DNA of 64,000 bases from Collinsella aerofaciens (GCF_020181355.1 NZ_CP084004.1:1488001-1552000); one strand, 5' to 3'; shown: positions 43,514 to 52,530, numbered from the stretch's first letter. Made by a program: numbers and translations. The notes: generated by a model not told the origin, from the sequence alone.

Positions 43514-44467
43514 TTAGTTGCCCGATGCCGTGCCTTGGCTCGAGCTGTCAGATGCCGTGCCGGACGCGGTTCCGCTCGAGCTATTCGAGCTGTCGGTGTT
43601 GCCGTTGTCGGTAGATCCCGTGCCCGATGTATTGCCGCTCGTCTGGTCGCCCGTGCTCGGTTGAGAGCCGTCAGTCGTTTGGCTTGAGTCGGTTGTGCCG
43701 GATTGCGTACCGCTGTTGTTCACAGAGGAATCGGCGCCCTGCGACTGATCGGGGGTGTTCGAGGACGAGTCGGTGGATGCGGAGGTGCCCTGCGGGTCGT
43801 CCTGCTGGCTTTGCGATTGACCGGAGCTATCCGCGTCGTGCTCGGTCGTGCGCGACGAAAGGATTGGCTCGGGGCGCTCGCCCAGACCCTCACCGGCGGT
43901 GGTTATAAGGATGGCGCCGGTGCAGGCGATGACCGCGACGATGGCGATGGCGATCGAGAAGACGATGACCTTCTTTTGCGTCTGGCTGCGCTCTGCCGCG
44001 GCCTTGGCGCGCAGGCTGTTAGGGGCGACGCGCGCCGTGGTCGCACGCCCCGCAACCTGGCGCATCTCCTGCGTGGTCGCGGCGCCACCTAGGTGCTCCT
44101 CGGCATCAAACTCAACGGGCTTATAGGCGCCGGCGGGGTAGTCGACGTCGGCGTGCGTACCTTTGAGGGCTTTGGTGCTGGCAGAGATAAAGTGGCGGTA
44201 GACCTGCGAGGACACAACGGTGATGACCGAGCTCACGGCGGCGCCAATTACTGAACCCGCGATACCGATCTTGGAGGCAAGTGCAACGCTCGTGGCGGCA
44301 GCTGCGGCGCCGGCGATGATCTGGGGAATGGAAATGTCGTCAAACAGGCCCTTTTTGGGCGCGATGGCCATGGTCTGTCCGATGGAATGGTTCTCGTGCA
44401 CGCCGTTGTTGAGCGATGCCGGCGTCATGACGCGCGTGCGCGGCGCGTCGGTGTACTTGGTTGTCAT
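43514..44467 (-). CDS. Membrane protein with low-complexity Ser/Thr/Gly tail
   Basis: 317 residues. An N-terminal Ala/Gly-rich hydrophobic region (IAGAAAAATSVALASKIGIAGSV onward, about 45-80) could form a membrane hairpin; a clear single span is at about 165-190 (IVFSIAIAIVAVIACTGAIL). After it comes a roughly 110-residue tail of Ser, Thr, Asp, Gln and Gly with no fold, probably outside the cell and possibly glycosylated. ATG 44467 has GGGAGG. Family not recognised; a wall-spanning or adhesin-like role is possible. Confidence 0.6.
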   Translation of the reverse strand: MTTKYTDAPRTRVMTPASLNNGVHENHSIGQTMAIAPKKGLFDDISIPQIIAGAAAAATSVALASKIGIAGSVIGAAVSSVITVVSSQVYRHFISASTKALKGTHADVDYPAGAYKPVEFDAEEHLGGAATTQEMRQVAGRATTARVAPNSLRAKAAAERSQTQKKVIVFSIAIAIVAVIACTGAILITTAGEGLGERPEPILSSRTTEHDADSSGQSQSQQDDPQGTSASTDSSSNTPDQSQGADSSVNNSGTQSGTTDSSQTTDGSQPSTGDQTSGNTSGTGSTDNGNTDSSNSSSGTASGTASDSSSQGTASGN

Positions 44468-44642
44468 ACGGGGTCCTCCCGGTGTAAATCTGCTTCGTTT
44501 CGTGTAGCCATCAGGGTACCCACCAGATGTGAATCGTACGTGACATTTAACAGATACCATCAACTCATCAAGGGGGGCTTGCTGTCTTTGGTGCAATAGC
44601 TTGATGCTAAACTGGATTTACGATTGCGAGGTGGTTTACGTG

Positions 44643-44882
44643 ATGTACCCATATATGACATTCGAAGACGGTACCGAGGTCGTTCATTCTGACCTGATAA
44701 CAGATGGGGACATCGAAAAGGTTATCGTGCATTTTGAACGACCGACGGCAGAGGGCTTCGACTCCGCTCGTTGTGAGTTGCCTTCCTGTTCGTGGACTGA
44801 CTGGGAAGGGCATTTTACTCAGAGTGAAAAACGAGCTTTCGAAGAGTGTTTGAGCAAATCATTTAGATTAGTTCGAGTTTAG
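44643..44882 (+). CDS. Small acidic protein of unknown function
   Basis: 79 residues beginning MYPYMTFEDGTEVVHSDL, with GAGGTGG 8 nt before the ATG at 44643. It reads like a small cytosolic alpha/beta protein (EKVIVHFERPTAEGFDSARCELPS). I have a general impression of similar small proteins in gut anaerobes but cannot name a family. It opens an AT-rich island and precedes the RiPP-like operon by 79 nt; a role there is not shown. Confidence 0.55.
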   Translation: MYPYMTFEDGTEVVHSDLITDGDIEKVIVHFERPTAEGFDSARCELPSCSWTDWEGHFTQSEKRAFEECLSKSFRLVRV

Positions 44883-44915
44883 TTCGAATATAGAAGCCGA
44901 ATGAGATGACCTAAA

Positions 44916-44946
44916 GCGTATGCATTTTTAGTATTAGATGCGTATG
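44916..44946 (+). promoter_or_regulatory. Direct repeat upstream of the RiPP-like operon
   Basis: GCGTATG occurs at 44916-44922 and 44940-44946, 24 nt apart, between the small gene at 44643 and the DUF2087 gene. The spacing puts both on roughly the same DNA face, suggesting a regulator site. Confidence 0.35.
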
Positions 44947-44961
44947 AAATGGAGGATGTGA

Positions 44962-45243
44962 ATGGATGAGCTAATAGACTTTAAAAAACGATTTCTCAAG
45001 AATGGCGAGCTGGTTTCAATTCCAAAAAAGGAAAGCTATAAAAGAATCATGCTGCTATGGGCCGTCTCTTTCTTTGAATTAAATACAAGTTATACGGAGC
45101 TTCAGGTTAATCGTGTGTTGTCACAGCTCTATCCTGATTATGCCGTGTTGAGGCGGTACTTGGTTGATTATGGATTCCTATTAAGGGATGAACGAGGCCT
45201 GAAATACGAGGTTAATCGTGATGTTCACGGTATTGAGAGCTAG
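44962..45243 (+). CDS. DUF2087 protein
   Basis: 93 residues. Pattern FLKNGELVSIPKKESYKRIMLLWAVSFFELNTSYTELQVNRVL...YAVLRRYLVDYGFLLRDERGLKYEV fits DUF2087, a winged-helix-like domain often fused to or next to ArsR-type DNA-binding domains. It has GGAGG 6 nt before the ATG. Its end overlaps the MFS start by 23 nt, so it is the first gene of the operon with the exporter, radical SAM enzyme and peptide, and may regulate it. Confidence 0.75.
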   Translation: MDELIDFKKRFLKNGELVSIPKKESYKRIMLLWAVSFFELNTSYTELQVNRVLSQLYPDYAVLRRYLVDYGFLLRDERGLKYEVNRDVHGIES

Positions 45244-46405
45244 CCATCCGGTTCGGGTCCTATATATTGCTAGAGGGATAAGCGAAATAGGCAATTGGTG
45301 TGCGAATATTGCTTTGCCAATGCTGATTTACGAGGTAACTCACGATGTTTCTGCAACTGCTTTGATGGTCTGCTGCAGATTTGCCCCCTCTCTGTTTTCA
45401 GTTGCGCTCGCGCAGCTGCCTCAGAAGATGGGTATCGGGACACTGCGGGCCATGAGATTGGCAGACTTAATTCGCGCGGGATTATTCGTTTGCTATATTT
45501 TTGTTGATAGTAAATGGAGTATGTTTGCTATTACGTGCGCGGTATCGCTTTGCCGAACGGTTGAAATGCCCTGCTTTTACTCGTTGTTAAGAGCCAATAC
45601 GAATAGTATCAATCGCGACGTAATTAATAATTCGTTTGGGTTTCTGCAGAATTTGATGATGGTTCTGGGGCCAGTTGCCGGCGGTTTTGTTGTCGCTCAA
45701 TTTGGGGCGGAGGCTGTTCTTGCATTAGACGCGCTTTCTTTTGCCGCGTCGTTCTGGTTGCTGCGAGATGTTCCGTCGGTTATCGAGGTTAATGATAAAG
45801 AGGGGATAAGCAAAAATGAAAAAAACAGGACTGCATTTAGTGATCTTAGCGCGAAGCACTTGGCAATTGGTTTCCTATTAATCGATATTTCTAGTGGCGT
45901 GGCATTCGGCTCTCTGAATTCTCTTTTGCCAGCTATAGCGCAATTGCAATTTGACTCGTCATCGATACAATACGGATTCCTTCAGAGTAGTCTTACAATC
46001 GGACTGTTGTTCGGAAATACAATATATGGTCGTTTAATCAGTGGTTCCGATTGCGTTAAATCATATTGTTTTGTGACGTATCTTGCGCTCGGTGCGTATC
46101 TGGCGTTTGGCTATCGCTATGCGTCTGGGATATCGTTTATTTTCCTTTTTATCGTCGGTGCCGGAAACGCCATTCAAGATGTGCTTCTCATAACATCGCT
46201 GCAGGATTTGGCGAGAGACGGATCTGAATCGATAAGCCTGTTTTCAATTAGGGAGTCTTTGCAATCGGTTGCTGTTGTTATTTCAACACTCCTTGTTTCG
46301 CTGTTCACGAGCATCGCGATGTTCTCAATTCTCGTTACAGGACTTGGTGTATTTTCAATTATGATGGTAGTTGTGTTTCAATTGAATTATTTGCGAAAGA
46401 TGTGA
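45221..46405 (+). CDS. MFS exporter of the RiPP-like operon
   Basis: 394 residues with about 12 spans. LYIARGISEIGNWCANIALPMLIYEVTHDVSATALMV at the N-terminus is typical of the drug/macrolide-efflux-like MFS group (usual GxxxSxxGD replaced by GISEIGNW). A hydrophilic central loop (EVNDKEGISKNEKNRT) splits the halves. Position between the DUF2087 gene and the radical SAM enzyme suggests export of the modified peptide or self-protection. ATG 45221 overlaps the preceding gene; a GTG at 45218 is possible. Confidence 0.8.
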   Translation: MFTVLRASHPVRVLYIARGISEIGNWCANIALPMLIYEVTHDVSATALMVCCRFAPSLFSVALAQLPQKMGIGTLRAMRLADLIRAGLFVCYIFVDSKWSMFAITCAVSLCRTVEMPCFYSLLRANTNSINRDVINNSFGFLQNLMMVLGPVAGGFVVAQFGAEAVLALDALSFAASFWLLRDVPSVIEVNDKEGISKNEKNRTAFSDLSAKHLAIGFLLIDISSGVAFGSLNSLLPAIAQLQFDSSSIQYGFLQSSLTIGLLFGNTIYGRLISGSDCVKSYCFVTYLALGAYLAFGYRYASGISFIFLFIVGAGNAIQDVLLITSLQDLARDGSESISLFSIRESLQSVAVVISTLLVSLFTSIAMFSILVTGLGVFSIMMVVVFQLNYLRKM

Positions 46406-46412
46406 CGTTGAT

Positions 46413-48734
46413 ATGCCTAAAACGCTTTTAGTATTTCCCCCAGGATGGAGTCCAGTGGGGCCGTATCTTGCCTTGCCTGTTTTGAAGTCATATCTTCAAG
46501 AGGTTGAACAATACAAAGTTGACATTGTTGACTTAAACGTGGAATTTTACGATGACCTCCTATCTTTTAGACATGTCGAAGAGTGCTGTAAAAGGTATCG
46601 GGAATCAAAGGATTCGTTTAGTTCGAATGTTCAATTAACAATCGAGTTGATACAAAAGTCAGCACTTAATGTTGACGAAGCAAAAGATATTTTCAGATCA
46701 AAGAGATACTTTAATCTAAAAGAAAGACAATATGCTGAAAACATTTTTAGAAATGCACTCTATATCATAAATCACGTCTCATATGGAGTTAAATACACGT
46801 TCAACTCCATAGATCTGCCCTATGATTATTATTCGACACCAGAAATAATGAAATCGCTTGCGGATACCTTGCATAATCCGTTTATTTCCTTCTATGAAAC
46901 TGCCTTTCTTAAGCGTATTCAGAGGGAAAAAATCGAGTTTATTGGGATTTCGGTGAGCGGCTGTTTCCAATTGATTTCCGCAGTTACGTTAGCGAAACTG
47001 ATTAAAGAAGAATGTCCATCTGTTAAACACGTCTCATTGGGCGGCAATTACATTACTCGTTTAGCAGATGACTGCATGAAAGAATGGCATCCCTTTTTTG
47101 AATACATTGATTCGATAATGATGTATGACGGCGAAGAGCCGCTTGCACGTCTTCTTGAGGCTCTTGACTCTGGTGATGACAATCTCGACTGTGTTCCAAA
47201 CCTTTGCCATGCTAAAGGTGGAAAGATATATAAAAACCATCGGATTGAGCAAACATTTATCAACGATACAGTTCCCGATTTCGATGGCTTCGCCCTTTCT
47301 AAATACTTCATGCCTGAGTTAATATTGCCGGTTTATTCCTCTAGGCAGTGTTTTAATCATTGCGCCTTCTGCACCATTCCCGGTGCTACTGGTGGTTGTT
47401 ACCGAAAGATGCCCATATCGAGAGTATTTGAAATAATGTGTCGGTTAAATGAAAAATACGGCACGAGAGTTTTCTCTTTTGTGGATGAAACATTCGAAGG
47501 CAAAAGAATGGAGCAACTCGCGGATGAAATAAACGCATCGGGAAAAACGTTTTTCTGGCATGGAGAAACGAGGTTCTCTCCAACCCTAAGTACAGACGTT
47601 TTCAACAAGATATACCAAAGTGGATGTAGGCAGATTCAGTTTGGCCTCGAGTCATACAACCAAAGAGTTCTTGATCTAATGAAGAAGAACACGAGAGTTG
47701 ATTGGATTGATCGCAATATCCATGATTGTCTCAATGCGGGTATTCCTGTTCATCTATTCTTTATGATTGGCTTTCCGACCGAAACTAAAGAAGAGGCTCT
47801 GAACACCTTAGCTTATACAGAGAATGTTTTGAATTATTCAAAACAGGTATGTGGTGTTCCATATTCCACGAGAGGATTTACGAATTTTGGTCTCGTTATG
47901 GGGTCGGATGTTTGGAATCATCCCGATAAGTATGGTGTCTCTGTAATGCCGAAGTCCCAATATGAGGATTTGCGCCTCGAAGTGGATTATGTTTCAGGCA
48001 CTGGTTTAACTTTAAATGAAGCAAAATCCTTATCTGATGAGCATCATATTGATTTTTATATGCAAGAGGTCATAAACGGTAGCGACACAATTGACTTGCC
48101 CCAGCGGCTTCATATTTCAGAGGTGACCTGGATCCTAGATTCTATTCACGCTGTCAGGTATAAGGGACATTTGACCAAAGTAAAGCGACGGCTAACTAGT
48201 CTAAATCCAGCTGATCGAATCTGGCTGGATTCCAAGACCTCTGTCGTGCTCGTTGAGCCATTTGCCTACTTCTATAATTCTGAATACCATCATGTCTATG
48301 CTGTTTCCCAGTTGGTATACCTTAAGTTGGCCCGTTTATTGGAGGCTGATTGTAGCATTTCTCTTATCCTTGATCAGGGCGATCTCGAGCTGACAAGGGC
48401 GATAGAAGAACTGTTGCATTATGGATTGCTGAATACAAATATCGATGCCGATTATGTAATGCACGATAATGGTTTTCAATTGGTTAAAAGTTCGTTTGTG
48501 AAAGAAGTCGGACGCTCAAAAGAGGGGTTAAGAGTACTGCTGAGTTGTGCCACCCATAGAATGTGTGCGGTTAATGATTTTTCGTTCGCTTTGCTTTCGT
48601 TGTTTGAAAAGCCGATTACTAAGAACGAGGTGCGCGACATTTTGAAAAAAGAGGGACTATCGGCAAACGAGGAGCAATTAAACAAGTTGGTTGATAATTG
48701 CATGAAAGCAGATATACTACAATTGATTAGATAG
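46413..48734 (+). CDS. B12-binding radical SAM enzyme, RiPP-maturase-like
   Basis: 773 residues. About 1-240 is a cobalamin-binding-type domain (TLLVFPPGWSPVGPYLALPVLKSYL, GISVSGCFQLISAVTLAKLI, HVSLGGNYI). The radical SAM cluster ligands are C313-x3-C317-x2-C320, with later barrel strands (FSFVDETFEGKRM, QIQFGLESYNQRVLDLMKK, FFMIGFPTETKEEA). About 600-700 and 703-773 look like two PqqD-like winged-helix regions, the kind that bind leader peptides. It would methylate or cross-link a peptide. It lies 7 nt after the MFS gene, and a 36-codon gene follows after 13 nt. Low GC points to acquisition by transfer. Confidence 0.82.
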   Translation: MPKTLLVFPPGWSPVGPYLALPVLKSYLQEVEQYKVDIVDLNVEFYDDLLSFRHVEECCKRYRESKDSFSSNVQLTIELIQKSALNVDEAKDIFRSKRYFNLKERQYAENIFRNALYIINHVSYGVKYTFNSIDLPYDYYSTPEIMKSLADTLHNPFISFYETAFLKRIQREKIEFIGISVSGCFQLISAVTLAKLIKEECPSVKHVSLGGNYITRLADDCMKEWHPFFEYIDSIMMYDGEEPLARLLEALDSGDDNLDCVPNLCHAKGGKIYKNHRIEQTFINDTVPDFDGFALSKYFMPELILPVYSSRQCFNHCAFCTIPGATGGCYRKMPISRVFEIMCRLNEKYGTRVFSFVDETFEGKRMEQLADEINASGKTFFWHGETRFSPTLSTDVFNKIYQSGCRQIQFGLESYNQRVLDLMKKNTRVDWIDRNIHDCLNAGIPVHLFFMIGFPTETKEEALNTLAYTENVLNYSKQVCGVPYSTRGFTNFGLVMGSDVWNHPDKYGVSVMPKSQYEDLRLEVDYVSGTGLTLNEAKSLSDEHHIDFYMQEVINGSDTIDLPQRLHISEVTWILDSIHAVRYKGHLTKVKRRLTSLNPADRIWLDSKTSVVLVEPFAYFYNSEYHHVYAVSQLVYLKLARLLEADCSISLILDQGDLELTRAIEELLHYGLLNTNIDADYVMHDNGFQLVKSSFVKEVGRSKEGLRVLLSCATHRMCAVNDFSFALLSLFEKPITKNEVRDILKKEGLSANEEQLNKLVDNCMKADILQLIR

Positions 48735-48747
48735 AGGAGGTTTCTGC

Positions 48748-48858
48748 ATGGACGTTATTAACAAAGATCTCTTGGAGCAACTGAAAGAGTTTCAGGAAGA
48801 GGGCGTCGTGGTAGAAGTGTTCGACTTTGAGGACTACATGGATAAATTCTGCCATTAG
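48748..48858 (+). CDS. 36-residue putative RiPP precursor peptide
   Basis: Too short for routine gene finding. ATG preceded by GAGGAGG at a good distance, 13 nt after the radical SAM stop and 24 nt before a strong terminator. It is very acidic (11 Asp/Glu, 3 Lys). Residues 5-18 form a likely amphipathic helix (NKDLLEQLKEFQEE), a usual leader feature; then a hydrophobic strand GVVVEVF, and an aromatic, acidic end with Phe25, Phe27, Tyr30, Phe34, Cys35 and His36. The terminal D-K-F-C-H would be the likely core. No Gly-Gly cleavage site is seen. Confidence 0.65.
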   Translation: MDVINKDLLEQLKEFQEEGVVVEVFDFEDYMDKFCH

Positions 48859-48882
48859 TTTCGGAATTTACTCGCCTCGCTT

Positions 48883-48916
48883 AAAGGAGAAGTCGATTAT
48901 CGATTTCTCCTTTTTT
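48883..48916 (+). terminator. Terminator of the RiPP-like operon
   Basis: 14-bp stem AAAGGAGAAGTCGA / TCGATTTCTCCTTT (one G-U), loop TTA, followed by TTT. It directly follows the small peptide gene. Confidence 0.85.
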
Positions 48917-49046
48917 AATTAAAGATTTTTTTGAAATACATGCTCTTAGCACAGGTTGGCCTCTCAGTAAACTGGGAGGTTGCTTTGGCTAGTTAGAGGT
49001 ATGTGAACGTTCGTTAGACTGAATCTCAGGGTAGAAGGGGCCTCCA

Positions 49047-51047
49047 GTGTCCAGATCAACAAGGCAATGCTGCGTTTCGGCTAATAAGAACGATGGCTTT
49101 TTGCGTGTGGCGGCGGCGTCGCCGCAGATTCGCGTTGCCGATGTCGAGGGCAATGCCGAGGTTGCGTTGGCGGCTGTTCGCGAGGCTGCCGAGCGCGGCG
49201 TTCGTGCTCTGGTGCTGCCCGAGCTTAACTTGTGCGGCTATACCGCGGCCGATCTGTTCCATAACCGCACATTACTGCATGCCTGCGAGGCTGCTTTGGT
49301 GCATATCCTCGATGTGACTCGTGAGCTGCCGATTGTCTTTACCATCGGTCTTCCCGTTGCAGTTGCCGAGAATATCTACAACTGCGCCGCCGTGTGCTGC
49401 GCGGGTGAGCTTTTGGGCCTCACGGCCAAGAAGTATCTGCCCAACTATGGCGAGTTCTACGAGCGCCGCTGGTTTGCTCCGGCGCCCACAGATCCCGTGT
49501 GGGTTGAATTTGCCGGTCAGGGTCCGGTTCCGCTGGGTTCGGGGCTTGTCTACCGCTGCTGTGATGAGGGTGCTGAGGACCTGGTGCTGGGCGTCGAGGT
49601 CTGTGAGGACCTGTGGGTACCTGCGCCGCCCTCGACCGAGATGGCGCTTGCCGGTGCCACGGTGATTCTCAACCCCTCCGCTTCCGACGAGATCATCGGT
49701 AAGGCAGATTACCGACGTAGCCTCATCTCCAATCAGTGTGCGCGCCTCTACTGTGCCTATGCCTATGCGGACGCGAGCGAGGGCGAGTCCACGACCGATA
49801 TGGTCTTTGCGGGCGAGAACCTCGTCTACGAAAACGGCTCTAAGCTGGCGGCGACGAAGCTCCTTACCTGCGATATGGCGGTTGCCGATGTTGACCTCGA
49901 CCGTCTGGTTGCCGAGCGCCGTCGCTCGACGACGTGGACGCGCGCGGACGATGCGCCGGAGGCCACAACCGTTGAATTTTCGTTTGAGGGCGTGCTGGCC
50001 AAAGAGCCTGTCCTGCGCGATGCACTCGACATCGACCGTGTCTTCCCCCGTGCTCCCTTTGTGCCGGCCGACCACGGCGACTTGGCAGAGCGCTGCGAGA
50101 CGATCCTCGATCTGCAGACTGCGGGCCTCAAGACCCGCCTTGCCCACACGGGTACCAAGGCTGCGGTCATCGGCCTTTCGGGCGGCCTGGACTCCACGCT
50201 GGCGCTGCTTGTGACCGTGCGTGCCTTCGATGCGCTGGGGCTGCCGCGCACCGGTATCACAGCCGTGTCCATGCCTGGCTTTGGCACGACGCATCGCACC
50301 AAGTCCAATGCCGAGTCGCTTGCCCGCGACCTGGGTGTGAGCTTCCGCGAGGTTTCGATCCACGCGGCTGTGGAGCAGCACTTCAAGGACATTGAGCACG
50401 ATTCGGCCGTGCAGGACGTGACCTACGAGAACAGCCAGGCCCGCGAGCGCACGCAGATTCTGATGGATCTGGCCAACCAGGCTGGCGGTTTTGTCATCGG
50501 TACGGGCGATCTGTCGGAGCTGGCGCTCGGCTGGGCTACCTATAACGGAGACCACATGAGCATGTATGCCGTCAATGCGAGCGTGCCCAAGACGCTTGTG
50601 CGCCATCTGGTGCGCTATGCGGCTGATGTCTTTGGCGGGCGTATTGCCGAGGTCTTGCTCGATATCCTCGATACGCCGGTATCTCCCGAGCTTCTGCCGC
50701 CCACGGGCGACGGCGAGATTGCGCAGAAGACTGAGGATTTGGTGGGCCCGTACGAGTTGCACGACTACTTCCTCTACTACCTGCTGCGTTTTGGCTTTGA
50801 GCCGGGCAAGATCTACCGCATGGCGCTCAAGAGCTTCGAGGGCGTCTACGACGCCAAGACCGTCCACACGTGGCTACGTACGTTCTACCGTCGCTTCTTT
50901 GCCCAGCAGTTTAAGCGCAGCTGCCTGCCCGATGGTCCCAAGGTGGGTTCGGTGACGCTCAGCCCGCGCGGCGATTGGCGTATGCCGAGTGACGCTAGCT
51001 CGCGTCTGTGGCTTGCGCAGATCGACGCGCTCAATCCAGTTGACTAA
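49047..51047 (+). CDS. nadE: Glutamine-dependent NAD+ synthetase
   Basis: 666 residues. N-terminal nitrilase-type glutaminase triad: Glu in LPELNLCGYTAADLF, Lys in KKYLPNYGEFYERRWF, Cys in GVEVCEDLWVP. C-terminal synthetase: ATP loop GLSGGLDSTLALLV, GTGDLSELALGWATYNGDHMSMY. It makes NAD+ from deamido-NAD+ in the cytosol. GTG start at 49047 with AAGGGG. Before it, ACCTCCCAGTTTACTGAGAGG-type pairing at about 48960-48985 could shape the leader. Confidence 0.93.
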   Translation: MSRSTRQCCVSANKNDGFLRVAAASPQIRVADVEGNAEVALAAVREAAERGVRALVLPELNLCGYTAADLFHNRTLLHACEAALVHILDVTRELPIVFTIGLPVAVAENIYNCAAVCCAGELLGLTAKKYLPNYGEFYERRWFAPAPTDPVWVEFAGQGPVPLGSGLVYRCCDEGAEDLVLGVEVCEDLWVPAPPSTEMALAGATVILNPSASDEIIGKADYRRSLISNQCARLYCAYAYADASEGESTTDMVFAGENLVYENGSKLAATKLLTCDMAVADVDLDRLVAERRRSTTWTRADDAPEATTVEFSFEGVLAKEPVLRDALDIDRVFPRAPFVPADHGDLAERCETILDLQTAGLKTRLAHTGTKAAVIGLSGGLDSTLALLVTVRAFDALGLPRTGITAVSMPGFGTTHRTKSNAESLARDLGVSFREVSIHAAVEQHFKDIEHDSAVQDVTYENSQARERTQILMDLANQAGGFVIGTGDLSELALGWATYNGDHMSMYAVNASVPKTLVRHLVRYAADVFGGRIAEVLLDILDTPVSPELLPPTGDGEIAQKTEDLVGPYELHDYFLYYLLRFGFEPGKIYRMALKSFEGVYDAKTVHTWLRTFYRRFFAQQFKRSCLPDGPKVGSVTLSPRGDWRMPSDASSRLWLAQIDALNPVD

Positions 51048-51115
51048 GGTTGGCTAAATTGAACCAATACGGGGGTTGCAAGCGTTACACTTTTGCAATC
51101 TGATGGCCCGTATCG

Positions 51116-51147
51116 CGCGGCGCTCTTGTCGGAGCGCCGCGTTTTTT
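51116..51147 (+). terminator. Terminator after nadE
   Basis: Perfect 10-bp stem CGCGGCGCTC / GAGCGCCGCG, 6-nt loop, TTTTTT. Confidence 0.88.
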
Positions 51148-51165
51148 ATATCGAAAGGTGGCACC

Positions 51166-52329
51166 ATGCAGGCATCGCAGCGTCTCGACCGCTTTGGCGC
51201 GGAGGTCTTCGCCTCGCTCAACAACAAGCTTCTCGCGCTGAAGGCTCAGGGCAAGACCATTTACAACATGAGCGTGGGCACGCCCGACTTTAAGCCGTAC
51301 GACCATGTGGTCGAGGCGCTCACGCAGGCAGCCCAAGATCCCGAGATGTGGAAGTATGCCCTGCGCGACCTGCCCGAACTCAAGCAGGCCGTGTGCGATT
51401 ACTATGAGCGTCGCTTTGGCGTTTCGGGCATTACGCCGTCTATGGTGCAGTCGTGCAACGGCACGCAGGAGGGGGTGGGCCATTTGGGCCTTGCCCTGCT
51501 CGATCCGGGTGACACCATTTTGGTTCCCGATCCGTGCTACCCGGTCTTTGAGGCGGGTGCCAAGATCGCCGATGCCAAGCTCGAATACTATCCGCTGGTT
51601 GCCGAGCACAATTACCTGCCCTATGTGGCGGGTATCGATCCCGAGGTTGCCGATCGTGCCAAGTACATGATCGTGTCGCTGCCCGCGAACCCGGTCGGCT
51701 CGGTGGGCACGCCCGAGGTCTACGAGGAGATTATCGCCTTTGCCCGCGAGCATGATCTGTTGATCGTCCATGATAACGCGTACTCCGACATCGTGTTTGA
51801 CGGCGAGCCCGGCGGCAGCTTCTTGCAGTATCCCGGCGCGCTCGAGGTGGGCGTTGAGTTCTTCTCGCTCTCCAAGTCGTTTAACGTCACCGGTGCCCGC
51901 ATCGGCTTTTTGGTCGGTCGCGAGGATGTGGTCTCTGCCTTTGCCAAGCTGCGCGGCCAGATCGACTTTGGTATGTTCTTCCCGATTCAGAAGGCCGCCA
52001 TCGCGTGCCTGAACGGTCCGCGCGATGAGGTCGAGGCGCAGCGTCTGAAGTACCAGGAACGCCGCGATGCCCTGTGCGACGGTCTTGAGGGCCTGGGCTG
52101 GGAGCGTCCCAACGCGCATGGCTCTATGTTTGTGTGGGCCAAGCTTCCCGGTGGTCGCACCGATTCCATGGCGTTTTGCGAGGAGCTCATGGAGAAGGCC
52201 GGCGTTGTGGTGACGCCGGGCGCGAGCTTTGGCCCTTCGGGCGAGGGGCACGTGCGCATGGCGCTGGTCCTGCCGCCCGATCAGATCGCTTTGGCTGTCG
52301 AGGCCATTCGCGAGGCGGGCCTGTATTAG
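51166..52329 (+). CDS. Class I/II aminotransferase (DAP-aminotransferase-like)
   Basis: 387 residues, PLP fold type I. The cofactor lysine is in SLSKSFNVTGARIGFL; other contacts are SCNGTQEGVGHLGLAL, the Asn of SLPANPVGS and HDNAYSDIVFDG. Overall it resembles LL-diaminopimelate aminotransferase-like enzymes and alanine/methionine aminotransferases. Because the window encodes the acetyl-DAP route without an obvious aminotransferase, this enzyme could fill that step, but it is 4 kb from the lysine operon. ATG 51166 follows AAAGGTGG. Confidence 0.82.
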   Translation: MQASQRLDRFGAEVFASLNNKLLALKAQGKTIYNMSVGTPDFKPYDHVVEALTQAAQDPEMWKYALRDLPELKQAVCDYYERRFGVSGITPSMVQSCNGTQEGVGHLGLALLDPGDTILVPDPCYPVFEAGAKIADAKLEYYPLVAEHNYLPYVAGIDPEVADRAKYMIVSLPANPVGSVGTPEVYEEIIAFAREHDLLIVHDNAYSDIVFDGEPGGSFLQYPGALEVGVEFFSLSKSFNVTGARIGFLVGREDVVSAFAKLRGQIDFGMFFPIQKAAIACLNGPRDEVEAQRLKYQERRDALCDGLEGLGWERPNAHGSMFVWAKLPGGRTDSMAFCEELMEKAGVVVTPGASFGPSGEGHVRMALVLPPDQIALAVEAIREAGLY

Positions 52330-52472
52330 AAACCTATTTCGACTCGTCAATAGCTCGAAACCGATTTCGTGCAGTTATTTTACGAATGCTGCAAACAATT
52401 TCGGTAAACGGTCGATTTTTGGCTGCGAATAGGGGCATAATCAAAGACCCGATTAGATGTATTGGGATTACG

Positions 52473-52507
52473 ACAAGCCGCTCGGGTCGTTCCCGGGCGG
52501 CTTGTTT
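52473..52507 (+). terminator. Hairpin before lactate dehydrogenase
   Basis: 14-bp stem ACAAGCCGCTCGGG / CCCGGGCGGCTTGT (one G-U) followed by TTTG. It ends 23 nt before the ldh start and overlaps its leader, so it may attenuate ldh or end the aminotransferase transcript. Confidence 0.65.
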
Positions 52508-52530
52508 GTGGAGAGAGATGGGAGTTTCTA

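Noticed and set aside
44643-44882. 79-residue protein as the RiPP precursor
   Set aside because: It lies before the operon's own promoter region, looks like a folded soluble protein and is separated from the maturase by two genes; the 36-mer is a better candidate.
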